From an uncultured bacterium (lineage in GTDB: Bacteria > Actinomycetota > Coriobacteriia > Coriobacteriales > Atopobiaceae), in contig CAJMPT010000031.1 of the NCBI GenBank assembly GCA_905215465.1, positions 1 to 20,945 of the forward strand: 20,945 nt of DNA, given 5' to 3'. Within the stretch, counting starts at the first letter, position 1. Every line of letters begins with the position of its first letter. This document shows, piece by piece, positions 15,000 through 20,945 of this stretch. Position numbers and translations under genes: made by a program. The notes beneath the pieces were generated by a model. It searched no databases, was not told where the DNA came from, and saw only the letters and a program-made list of their open reading frames with translations.

Positions 15000-15905
15000 T
15001 TACTTGGTTACGGTGGTGGTTGTGTCGGGACTCGGGGCGGTGCCGTCCGAGGTGCTGCCCGAGCTGCTGGCGTCGGTACCGCTCGGCTTGTCCTGCTTGG
15101 CGCCGGACCCCTGCGAGCCACTCGCCGGGGGAGCGGTGGCGTCGGTCGTGGCCGACGAGGCGCCGCCGGCAGACGGCGAGGACGCGGGCGTCTCGGGAGT
15201 GGGGGAAGCGGTCTCCTGCTTCTCGGACTGCGTGGTCTCGTCCTTCTTGGCGGGCGCCTCCGGGGAGGACGTGGCCTTCTCGCCGTCGGTGTGGTTTGTG
15301 GCGCCTTGGCCCGCGGGGGCCTCGGTGGTGGGGCTGGTGGCCTCGCCGCTGCTTGAAGTGGCGCCGGAGCCGATGCCCGCGCCCTGGGTGGCGACGTTTA
15401 CCACCAGCGCAAACAGCAGCACGGCGGCAATGGCGAAGGCCGCGGCGATGGCCGTGGCGCGGCGCCTGAGCACGCGGCGCTCGCGCTCGTGGGCGGCGTA
15501 GCGGACGCTCGCTGGCGCTATGGGCGTGCCGGAGGCGGCTACCTCCTGGATGGGAGAGCGGCCGGAGAGGGAGCCCGGGCGATAGACGCGCGTCTCGTCC
15601 GCCGCAGGCTCGGCGTAGACCGCCGCTGCCGCGGCCTCCTCGGGCGCCGCATTGGTCGTTGCGTCCGGCGTCAGGTCGCTGAGCTTCTGCGCGCTGGCCT
15701 TGAGCAGGCTCTTGTATATCTGCGAGGCGGCCGCGGAGGCGACGCCACCGATGGCCACGCCAATGATCGAGCCCGCTAGGCCGATCTCGGACGACAGGGC
15801 AAACGACGTCGCCGCGGCAAGGCCGCTCGCTATGACCGTCGAGACCGAGAAGTCTCCGAAGAGGCCCTTCTCGTCAGAGCCGTTCTGATCTTGCCTGCCT
15901 GCCAA
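15000..15905 (-). CDS. Membrane protein with Ser/Thr/Pro-rich extracellular tail, function unknown
   Basis: 301 aa; start taken as TTG 15905 because GAGGTGAG lies about 6 nt upstream. I do not recognise the family. Residues about 21-65 are a Gly/Ala-rich hydrophobic stretch (STVIASGLAAATSFALSSEI and onward) that could form one or two helices, ending in QIYKSLLKASAQKLS. Residues about 66-140 are soluble. A basic stretch (RERRVLRRR) precedes a clear transmembrane helix at about 150-170. The last 130 residues are low-complexity Ser, Thr, Pro, Ala and Gly with many charged residues, the composition of cell-wall-spanning or glycosylated linkers. There is no LPXTG anchor. The arrangement suggests a cytoplasmic/membrane N-part and an outside tail. 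It is divergent from fba and 76 nt upstream of the M18 gene. Confidence 0.75.
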   Translation of the reverse strand: MAGRQDQNGSDEKGLFGDFSVSTVIASGLAAATSFALSSEIGLAGSIIGVAIGGVASAAASQIYKSLLKASAQKLSDLTPDATTNAAPEEAAAAAVYAEPAADETRVYRPGSLSGRSPIQEVAASGTPIAPASVRYAAHERERRVLRRRATAIAAAFAIAAVLLFALVVNVATQGAGIGSGATSSSGEATSPTTEAPAGQGATNHTDGEKATSSPEAPAKKDETTQSEKQETASPTPETPASSPSAGGASSATTDATAPPASGSQGSGAKQDKPSGTDASSSGSTSDGTAPSPDTTTTVTK

Positions 15906-15987
15906 GCACGCTCACCTCTCGTTGTCATGCACGTGGCCGAAACCCTTGGTCCTACTCTGGTACCCAAGGATAGAATCACGCTATCTA

Positions 15988-16016
15988 TGTGAACGATTCC
16001 TCACAGAATTGTGAAC
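15988..16016. promoter_or_regulatory. TGTGA/TCACA operator-like cluster upstream of fba
   Basis: Three half-sites occur in 29 nt: TGTGAAC (15988-15994), TCACA (16001-16005) and TTGTGAAC (16009-16016). TCACA-GAAT-TGTGA is a 14-bp inverted repeat and the two TGTGAAC copies are 22 nt apart. A Crp/Fnr- or Rex-type regulator is possible, but the spacings do not match their standard N6 arrangement. A possible fba -10 (TAATAT, 16058-16063) lies downstream beside CCGT-CTG-ACGG (16045-16055). Confidence 0.4.
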
Positions 16017-16109
16017 ACAGATACCCGTTTGCGGTGATTTTCTACCGTCTGACGGGGTAATATGGCCGCGTACCGATTTTTCTTGTTTCTCGTCAAATGG
16101 AGGTTAGAC

Positions 16110-16982
16110 ATGCTCGTCAACGCAACTGCCATGCTCCAGAGCGCCGAGAAGGGCCACTACGGCATTGGTGCCTTCAACACCAACAACCTTGAGTGGGCCT
16201 CGTCCATCCTGGACGCCGCCGAGGAGCTGCAGAGCCCCGTCATCATCCAGTGCACCTCTGGTGCCGCCAAGTGGCAGACCAGCTTCAAGATCGTCTCCCA
16301 GATGGTTCACCAGCTCGTCGAGGACAAGAACATCACCGTCCCCGTCGCCCTGCACCTTGACCACGGCACCTACGAGGACGCCCTCAAGTGCATCGAGGCC
16401 GGCTTCACCTCCGTCATGTACGACGGCTCCCACGAGGCCGACTTTGAGACCAACCTCGCCCGCACCGCCGAGATCGTGAAGATCGCCCACAGCAAGGGCA
16501 TCTCCGTCGAGGCCGAGGTCGGCGGCATCGGTGGCGTCGAGGACGGCGTCGCCTCCAGCGGCGAGCTCGCCGACCCCGAGCAGTGCAAGGCCATCGCCGA
16601 CCTCGGCGTTGACTTCCTGGCCTGCGGCATCGGCAACATCCACGGCCTGTACCCCGCCAACTGGGCCGGCCTGTCCTTCGACCGCCTGTCCGAGATCAAG
16701 GCCCTGACCGGCGACCTGCCGCTCGTCCTTCACGGCGGCACCGGCATCCCCGTGGAGCAGGTCCAGAAGGCCATTTCCCTGGGCGTCTCCAAGATCAACG
16801 TCAACACCGACCTGCAGGTCGTCTTTGCCGAGGCCACCCGCAAGTACATCGAGTCCGGCGCTGACAAGCAGGGCAAGGGCTATGACCCGCGCAAGCTCCT
16901 CAAGCCCGGTCGTGAGGCCATCGTCACCCGCACCAAGGAGCTCATCTGCGAGTTCGGCTCCGACGGCAAGGCCTGGAACTAG
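16110..16982 (+). CDS. fba: Class II fructose-1,6-bisphosphate aldolase
   Basis: Zinc-dependent aldolase of glycolysis/gluconeogenesis (fructose 1,6-bisphosphate to DHAP plus glyceraldehyde 3-phosphate). Start is ATG 16110 with ATGGAGG 7 nt upstream; the open frame back to 16062 is not used. 290 aa. Motifs: LHLDHG with catalytic Asp84 and zinc ligand His85, YDGSHEADFETN at 104-115, EAEVGGIGG at 134-142, zinc ligand His178 in GNIHGLY, His208 in LHGGTG, and NVNTD at 230-234 in the phosphate/substrate site. Tagatose-bisphosphate aldolases share these motifs; the lone housekeeping context favours Fba. Codon choice is strongly C-ending (GCC, GTC, AAG), fitting high expression. A strong terminator follows. 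Confidence 0.95.
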   Translation: MLVNATAMLQSAEKGHYGIGAFNTNNLEWASSILDAAEELQSPVIIQCTSGAAKWQTSFKIVSQMVHQLVEDKNITVPVALHLDHGTYEDALKCIEAGFTSVMYDGSHEADFETNLARTAEIVKIAHSKGISVEAEVGGIGGVEDGVASSGELADPEQCKAIADLGVDFLACGIGNIHGLYPANWAGLSFDRLSEIKALTGDLPLVLHGGTGIPVEQVQKAISLGVSKINVNTDLQVVFAEATRKYIESGADKQGKGYDPRKLLKPGREAIVTRTKELICEFGSDGKAWN

Positions 16983-17021
16983 GCTTCCTGCCCGCAAGGG
17001 CTTCTCGCCGAGCGAACACAA

Positions 17022-17055
17022 GGCCCGTCCGGACTTTCCGGGCGGGCCATTTTGT
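17022..17055 (+). terminator. Intrinsic terminator of fba
   Basis: GGCCCG-T-CCGG (17022-17032) pairs with CCGG-G-CGGGCC (17038-17048), 11 pairs with one wobble and loop ACTTT, followed by ATTTTG. It lies 39 nt after the fba stop. Confidence 0.88.
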
Positions 17056-17067
17056 GGCGCAAGCCCT

Positions 17068-17256
17068 CGCTTTGCGCTGCCGGTGGCGGCCACGAGCATC
17101 CTCGAGCAGCTTTCAGGCCTCATCGACGTCGTCATGATCGGCAACTTCTCGGGCGAGGGCGGGGAGCTGGGCATAGCCGCGGTGGGTGCCAACACGCCCA
17201 TCATGAGCCTGGGCGCGACGGCCGCGCTCATCGTGGCGGCGGCGCTGGCGGTGCCT
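17068..17256 (+). pseudogene. Remnant of a MATE-family efflux transporter (N-terminal part only)
   Basis: One frame of 17068-17256 translates to a sequence like the first two helices of MATE transporters: RFALPVAATSILEQL, then SGLIDVVMIGNF, then LGIAAVGANTPIMSLGATAA. There is no start codon or ribosome site; the left edge abuts the fba terminator. After about 63 codons the similarity stops (at LAVPPSRSF) and a stop follows at about 17314. A complete MATE protein is about 450 aa, so about 85% is missing. On the opposite strand 17257-17405 gives a protein-like stretch (ELPLAEDVNRYLAGYDTVF) that may be a second gene fragment joined here; I do not recognise it. Confidence 0.6.
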
Positions 17257-17447
17257 CCCTCCAGGAGCTTCGCCTCCGCCCCATCGGCCAGGCACGGCGA
17301 GAAGACCGTGTCATAGCCCGCCAGGTACCGGTTGACGTCTTCAGCAAGCGGCAACTCTTGTGCCGCCTTTGTGCCGTTCTCCCTATACAACAAGCGTTCA
17401 TCCAATATGGCCCCTAATCAGCGGTTTTATGCAGAAGGGACCATCCC

Positions 17448-19067
17448 ATGGCTTCCACGGGAACCACAGGCGCCAACGTACTGCTCGACTCAGTCACGAG
17501 GTGGGCGAGGCTTGCCCCGGACGCTCCGGCCTTCAGCGCGGCCTCCTGCCAGGACACCACCTACGCGCAGCTCTGGGACCAGGCCTGCGTCATCGCGCAT
17601 GGCCTCGACGCCCACCTCGCCGGGCGCGGCCCCGTGCTCGTCCTCGGACGCAAGACCGCCACGACCGTGGCCTCGTTTCTCGCCTGCCTCATGAGCGGCC
17701 ATGCCTACGTGCCGGTCGACGTGAGCCTGCCCGCCCGCCGGGTGCACGACATCGCCGGCCAGATCGAGGGCGCGGCATGCCTGGCCGCCTGCGAGCTGCC
17801 CGACGAGCTTGCGCCCATGATCTTGGAGCCGGGCTATCTCGATGCGCGCCAGCTTTTGGTCGACGCCGAGGGGCGCGGCCTTAAGGCGGCCCCGCTGCCC
17901 CGCGACCGCTGGGTGAGCGGTGACGAGACCCAGTACATCATCTTCACCTCCGGCACGACGGGCCGCCCCAAGGGCATTGAGGTCACGGCCGCAAACGTCA
18001 CCCGCTTCTCGGAGTGGCTGCGCGAGTTCCCGCAGGTCCGCGAGGGCGGCCGCGTCTTTCTCGACCAGGCCCACTACTCCTTTGACCTGAGCGAGTTCGA
18101 GCTCGTGGGGGCGCTTGTCACCGGCGGCTGCCTGCATGCGGTGGACGAGGGGGAGTGCTCCGACTTCCGCGCCCTGTTTGACGACCTTTCGCGCTCGGGC
18201 GTCCAGGTGTGGGTCTCCACGCCCTCCTTTGCCGACCTCTGCCTCGTGGACAAGAGCTTTGACCAGCGCCTCCTTCCACATCTGCGGCTGTTCCTGTTCT
18301 GCGGCGAGACTCTGCACCACACTACCGCGTCAAAGCTGCGGGAGCGCTTTCCGCGGGCCATCGTGGCAAACACCTACGGGCCCACGGAGTCCACGGTTGC
18401 CGTCACGTACTGCCAGATTGGCGACAAGGAGCTGACCGACCCCGCGCCGCTGCCCGTCGGGCGCCCGCGCCGCGGCACCGAGCTGCGCATCGTCGACCAC
18501 CGGACCGGCGAGCCCGTGCCGGCGGGCCAGACGGGGGAGATCGTGATCGTGGGTGACACGGTGGCTCGCGGCTACTGGCAGGACCCGCAGAAGACGCAGA
18601 CGGCCTTCTTTGAGTCGCGAATGGACGACGGTACCTCCGCCCGCGCGTATCGCACCGGTGACCTGGGGCGCATTGACGACGACGGCCTCCTTCGCTGCGA
18701 GGGCAGGCTCGACTCCCTCGTGAAGCTCAACGGGTTTCGCATCGAGCTCGGCGAGGTGGAGGGCGCGCTCGAGGCCCTGCCGCAGGTCCAGCAGGCCGTG
18801 GTGGTGCCCGCCACAAGGGACGGGCGCGTGCGCAGCCTCTGCGCCTTTGTCGTCCTCGCGGCGGACGGCCAGAAGTCTGGAGCGCCAGGTCAGAAGCCCG
18901 GCTCGCCCCGCGACGCCCTTGCCCTGAGCCGCGAGCTCAAGGCGGAGCTCGCCTGCAGCCTGCCGGCCTACATGGTGCCGCGGCAGGTGCGCGTGCTCGA
19001 GCGCATGCCGCTCAACGCCAACGGCAAGGCCGACCGCAGGTCGCTTGCCGCAAGCGTTTCTCGATAG
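17448..19067 (+). CDS. dltA: D-alanine--D-alanyl carrier protein ligase
   Basis: Adenylates D-alanine and loads it onto the phosphopantetheine arm of DltC, the first step of teichoic acid D-alanylation, in the cytosol. ATG 17448 with GAAGGGA 8 nt upstream; 539 aa. Adenylation motifs: FTSGTTGRPKG at 166-176 (P-loop), the DltA-typical LFCGETL with Cys285 near the D-Ala pocket, NTYGPTEST at 308-316, YRTGDLG at 401-407, KLNGFRIELGEVE at 426-438, and the C-terminal catalytic Lys527 in NANGKADR. An insertion at about 472-490 (Gly/Lys/Pro-rich) is slightly longer than usual. First gene of the dlt operon; dltC follows 54 nt later. I see no dltX-like small gene upstream; 17257-17447 holds a TATACA (about 17393) that might be a -10. 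Confidence 0.94.
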   Translation: MASTGTTGANVLLDSVTRWARLAPDAPAFSAASCQDTTYAQLWDQACVIAHGLDAHLAGRGPVLVLGRKTATTVASFLACLMSGHAYVPVDVSLPARRVHDIAGQIEGAACLAACELPDELAPMILEPGYLDARQLLVDAEGRGLKAAPLPRDRWVSGDETQYIIFTSGTTGRPKGIEVTAANVTRFSEWLREFPQVREGGRVFLDQAHYSFDLSEFELVGALVTGGCLHAVDEGECSDFRALFDDLSRSGVQVWVSTPSFADLCLVDKSFDQRLLPHLRLFLFCGETLHHTTASKLRERFPRAIVANTYGPTESTVAVTYCQIGDKELTDPAPLPVGRPRRGTELRIVDHRTGEPVPAGQTGEIVIVGDTVARGYWQDPQKTQTAFFESRMDDGTSARAYRTGDLGRIDDDGLLRCEGRLDSLVKLNGFRIELGEVEGALEALPQVQQAVVVPATRDGRVRSLCAFVVLAADGQKSGAPGQKPGSPRDALALSRELKAELACSLPAYMVPRQVRVLERMPLNANGKADRRSLAASVSR

Positions 19068-19121
19068 ATGGTGGCCGTGCCGGGCGCGCCTTGGCACGGC
19101 ATGAGACCGAGGAGGGTCCCG

Positions 19122-19367
19122 ATGGACGACAACGAGCTTAGCGACCGCATGATGGATCTGCTCGAGGACGTGAGCGGAGACCCGTCCGTTCGCGATCACA
19201 TGGATGACGACCTATTTGAGCTGGGGTTTCTTGACTCCATGGCGGCCATCGAGCTGCTGGTTGGCATAGAGGACGAGTTTGGCGTGAGCATTGCCCCCAC
19301 CGAGGTGGAGCGCTCGGCCATGAACACGCCGGCAAAGATCATCGCGCAAGTCCAGAAGCGCCTCTAG
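19122..19367 (+). CDS. dltC: D-alanyl carrier protein
   Basis: Small acidic carrier (81 aa) that receives D-alanine from DltA on a phosphopantetheine arm and delivers it to the membrane complex. ATG 19122 has GAGGAGGG about 6 nt upstream; the open frame back to 19068 lacks an SD and has unrelated composition. The attachment site is Ser39 in DDLFELGFLDSM, and the rest (GIEDEFGVSIAPTEVERSAM, then NTPAKIIAQV) matches DltC closely. It lies between dltA and dltB, whereas the usual operon order is dltA-dltB-dltC-dltD. A holo-ACP synthase would be needed and is not in the window. Confidence 0.93.
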   Translation: MDDNELSDRMMDLLEDVSGDPSVRDHMDDDLFELGFLDSMAAIELLVGIEDEFGVSIAPTEVERSAMNTPAKIIAQVQKRL

Positions 19368-19385
19368 CGCGGCTGGCGGCCCGGC

Positions 19386-20576
19386 ATGACGCTCTTCGCT
19401 GACCCAAGCTTCTTCGTGCTGCTGGCGGCCGCCCTCGTGCCCGCGGCGGCGCTCGGCCTGACGGGACACAGTCTGCGCCGCTATGGCCTGGCGGTCTCGC
19501 TGGGGTTTCTCGCCTGCGTCTTTGCGGGCAACCCTGCGCAGCTCGCGGGACTCGTGGCCTTTCTGGTGCTTGCGCGGGTGGCGGTGCTCTGGCTAGCCGC
19601 GAGCCCGGGGAGCAAGGCGCGCTACGGCCTGGCCGTGGCGGCGAGCCTGGCCCCGCTTGCGGTCTACAAGCTCGCCTCGGCCGCGGGTGCTGACCTCTGG
19701 GGCTTCGTGGGCATCAGCTACGTGACGTTCAAGGCCGTGCAGGTGGTGATCGAGGTCCGTGACGGGCTCATCGGCGCCCGGGACCTCGGGCTCGAGGACT
19801 GGCTCTACTTCCTGCTGTTCTTCCCGCAGTTCTCGTCCGGTCCCATCGACCGAAGCCGTCGCTTTGCCGCCGACGCCCATGCCACGCCCTCCCGCGACGA
19901 GTACGCGGGGCTGCTGGCCCGCGGCATCCTGCTCCTCCTTGCCGGCGCGGCGTACAAGTTCGTGCTGGCGGCGTGGGTCCACCGCGGCTACGCGGCGTCC
20001 GCATGGGGCAGCGCCAGCGGCGGCGCCGACGTGGTCGCCGAGCTTTGGCTCCAGGTGAGGTGCGCCTACCAGTACGGCCTCTACCTCTTCTGCGACTTCC
20101 AAGGCTACAGCCTCATGGCCATGGGCGCGAGCTACTGCCTGGGCATCCGCTGCCCGCGCAACTTCCGCGCGCCCTTTGCGGCGGCAGACATCGTGGACTT
20201 CTGGAACCGCTGGCACATTACGCTCTCCACGTGGTTTCGCGACTTCGTGTTCATGCGGTTCACGCGCTGGTGCATGCATAGGCGCCTGGTCCACGGGCGC
20301 GTCCGCACGGCTCAGGTGGCCTTCATGGTCGACATGCTGGTCATGGGCCTCTGGCACGGCATCGCGCCCTGCTACATAGCTTACGGCGTCTACCATGGCC
20401 TTCTCTTGGGCGCCACGGAGTGGATGCGGAAGAAGTCGCGCTTCTATCGCGCGCACCGGCACCAGGCGTGGTTCCGCGTGGTCCTGTGGTTTGTGACGCT
20501 GCAGCTTGTTATGTTCGGCTTTGCGATCTTCTCTGGACAGGTGGGGGTCGCGCTGGGAGGCGTGTTCAATGGATAG
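19386..20576 (+). CDS. dltB: D-alanyl transfer protein DltB (MBOAT family)
   Basis: Polytopic membrane O-acyltransferase that accepts D-alanine from DltC and passes it across the membrane towards DltD and lipoteichoic acid. ATG 19386, 18 nt after dltC and with a weak ribosome site; 396 aa, normal length, with about ten hydrophobic segments. MBOAT signatures: FFPQFSSGPIDR at 145-156, DFWNRWHITLSTWFRDF at 271-287 (His277) and the catalytic-channel His324 in MGLWHGIAPCY. The end (LVMFGFAIFSGQ) is typical. It overlaps dltD by 8 nt. Confidence 0.94.
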   Translation: MTLFADPSFFVLLAAALVPAAALGLTGHSLRRYGLAVSLGFLACVFAGNPAQLAGLVAFLVLARVAVLWLAASPGSKARYGLAVAASLAPLAVYKLASAAGADLWGFVGISYVTFKAVQVVIEVRDGLIGARDLGLEDWLYFLLFFPQFSSGPIDRSRRFAADAHATPSRDEYAGLLARGILLLLAGAAYKFVLAAWVHRGYAASAWGSASGGADVVAELWLQVRCAYQYGLYLFCDFQGYSLMAMGASYCLGIRCPRNFRAPFAAADIVDFWNRWHITLSTWFRDFVFMRFTRWCMHRRLVHGRVRTAQVAFMVDMLVMGLWHGIAPCYIAYGVYHGLLLGATEWMRKKSRFYRAHRHQAWFRVVLWFVTLQLVMFGFAIFSGQVGVALGGVFNG

Positions 20577-20945
20577 GAAGCCCGTTGGGGGCAAGGGGCG
20601 CGGTCGCAACCTCAGACTGCCGTCGTTTCCGCAGGTCAGCGGTGGGAGCCTGCTCTGCGCGGTCCTCCTTGGCGCGGCCGCGCTCGGCATTGGCCTTCTT
20701 GCCTTTGACAGGCTGTTGCTGCCCGGCAACGGCCACGCCGATGCGAGCAAGCTCTACGACTACGTCTATGCGCAGGGCAAGTCCGAGAACGTCGACTTTG
20801 TGACCAGCAACATGTCCGACGACGGCCACCTCTGCTTTGGCTCCTCCGAGTGGTACGTCTCCAAAAACCGCGTGAGCATGTGCCCCCAGGCCGTGTTTGG
20901 CGAGAACAACGCGGGCGTCGACATGACCTACATTGGCGAGGGCTA
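20569..20945 (+). CDS. dltD: DltD, D-alanine transfer protein, 5' part only
   Basis: The frame is open from ATG 20569 to the right edge (125 codons plus 2 nt). A GGGAGG lies about 8 nt upstream inside dltB, and the start overlaps the dltB stop, so translation is coupled. A basic N-terminus leads to one membrane anchor at about residues 29-50 (LLCAVLLGAAALGIGLLAF). The extracellular part then begins, with LCFGSSEWYVS at about 88-98, the DltD/SGNH-like GSSE block carrying the presumed catalytic Ser. DltD finishes D-alanine transfer onto lipoteichoic acid outside the membrane. Completeness of the gene cannot be judged. Confidence 0.9.
   Translation, partial: MDRKPVGGKGRGRNLRLPSFPQVSGGSLLCAVLLGAAALGIGLLAFDRLLLPGNGHADASKLYDYVYAQGKSENVDFVTSNMSDDGHLCFGSSEWYVSKNRVSMCPQAVFGENNAGVDMTYIGEG

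Noticed and set aside
13490..15469. 659-codon plus-strand open frame
   Set aside because: Antisense shadow of the M18 aminopeptidase and the 301-aa protein; no domain is recognisable and the composition is repetitive Gly/Val/Leu/Ala.
15988..16014. Canonical Rex or Crp operator
   Set aside because: Half-sites match, but the spacing between TGTGA and TCACA is 8 nt instead of 6, and the second pair is in the outward orientation with 4 nt. Kept only as a generic operator-like cluster.

Overview
The window is GC-rich, densely coding DNA from a Gram-positive bacterium. It carries a class A penicillin-binding protein, prolipoprotein diacylglyceryl transferase, a lipoprotein-type substrate-binding protein and a dlt (teichoic acid D-alanylation) operon, with frequent GTG and TTG starts. 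My best guess is an anaerobic coriobacterium (Olsenella/Atopobium/Parolsenella-like). That guess rests on gene content and composition only; there is no 16S or other phylogenetic marker here.

Layout. (1) 1-1977 minus: 5' part of a class A PBP gene whose 3' end lies outside the window; it is divergent from the next block. (2) 2239-7321 plus: tyrS with its own terminator, a large U32-family protein, a small NifU C-domain protein, and lgt with a terminator. (3) 7589-8185 plus: a small calcineurin-like phosphoesterase. It is followed by a 500-bp non-coding stretch with a terminator, a long perfect hairpin and a nested inverted-repeat element. (4) 8687-9652 minus: a 3-hydroxyacyl-CoA dehydrogenase-family protein. 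(5) 9653-10207: a roughly 550-bp gene-free region with many palindromes and six copies of a TTCTCGCCAG-like word. (6) 10208-13353 plus: a TPP riboswitch followed by four tightly packed genes, a thiamine-binding protein and thiX, thiY and thiZ, forming a thiamine-precursor uptake operon. (7) A very long hairpin at 13427-13510, then an M18 aminopeptidase (minus) and a 301-aa membrane protein with a Ser/Thr/Pro-rich tail (minus). (8) 16110-16982 plus: class II fructose-bisphosphate aldolase with a terminator. (9) 17068-17256: a remnant of a MATE transporter. (10) 17448 to the right edge, plus: dltA-dltC-dltB-dltD, with dltD cut by the window end.

Most genes are ordinary housekeeping. The cell-envelope genes (PBP, lgt, dlt) and the thiamine scavenging operon are the coherent functional units. 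What is not explained by genes is the non-coding DNA. An octamer, TTCTCGCC, is strongly concentrated between genes, with a cluster upstream of the thiamine operon. Two unusually long hairpins that share a GGGKTCGGGGCC core both sit between convergent genes. I consider these the best leads; no new multi-gene system is evident.
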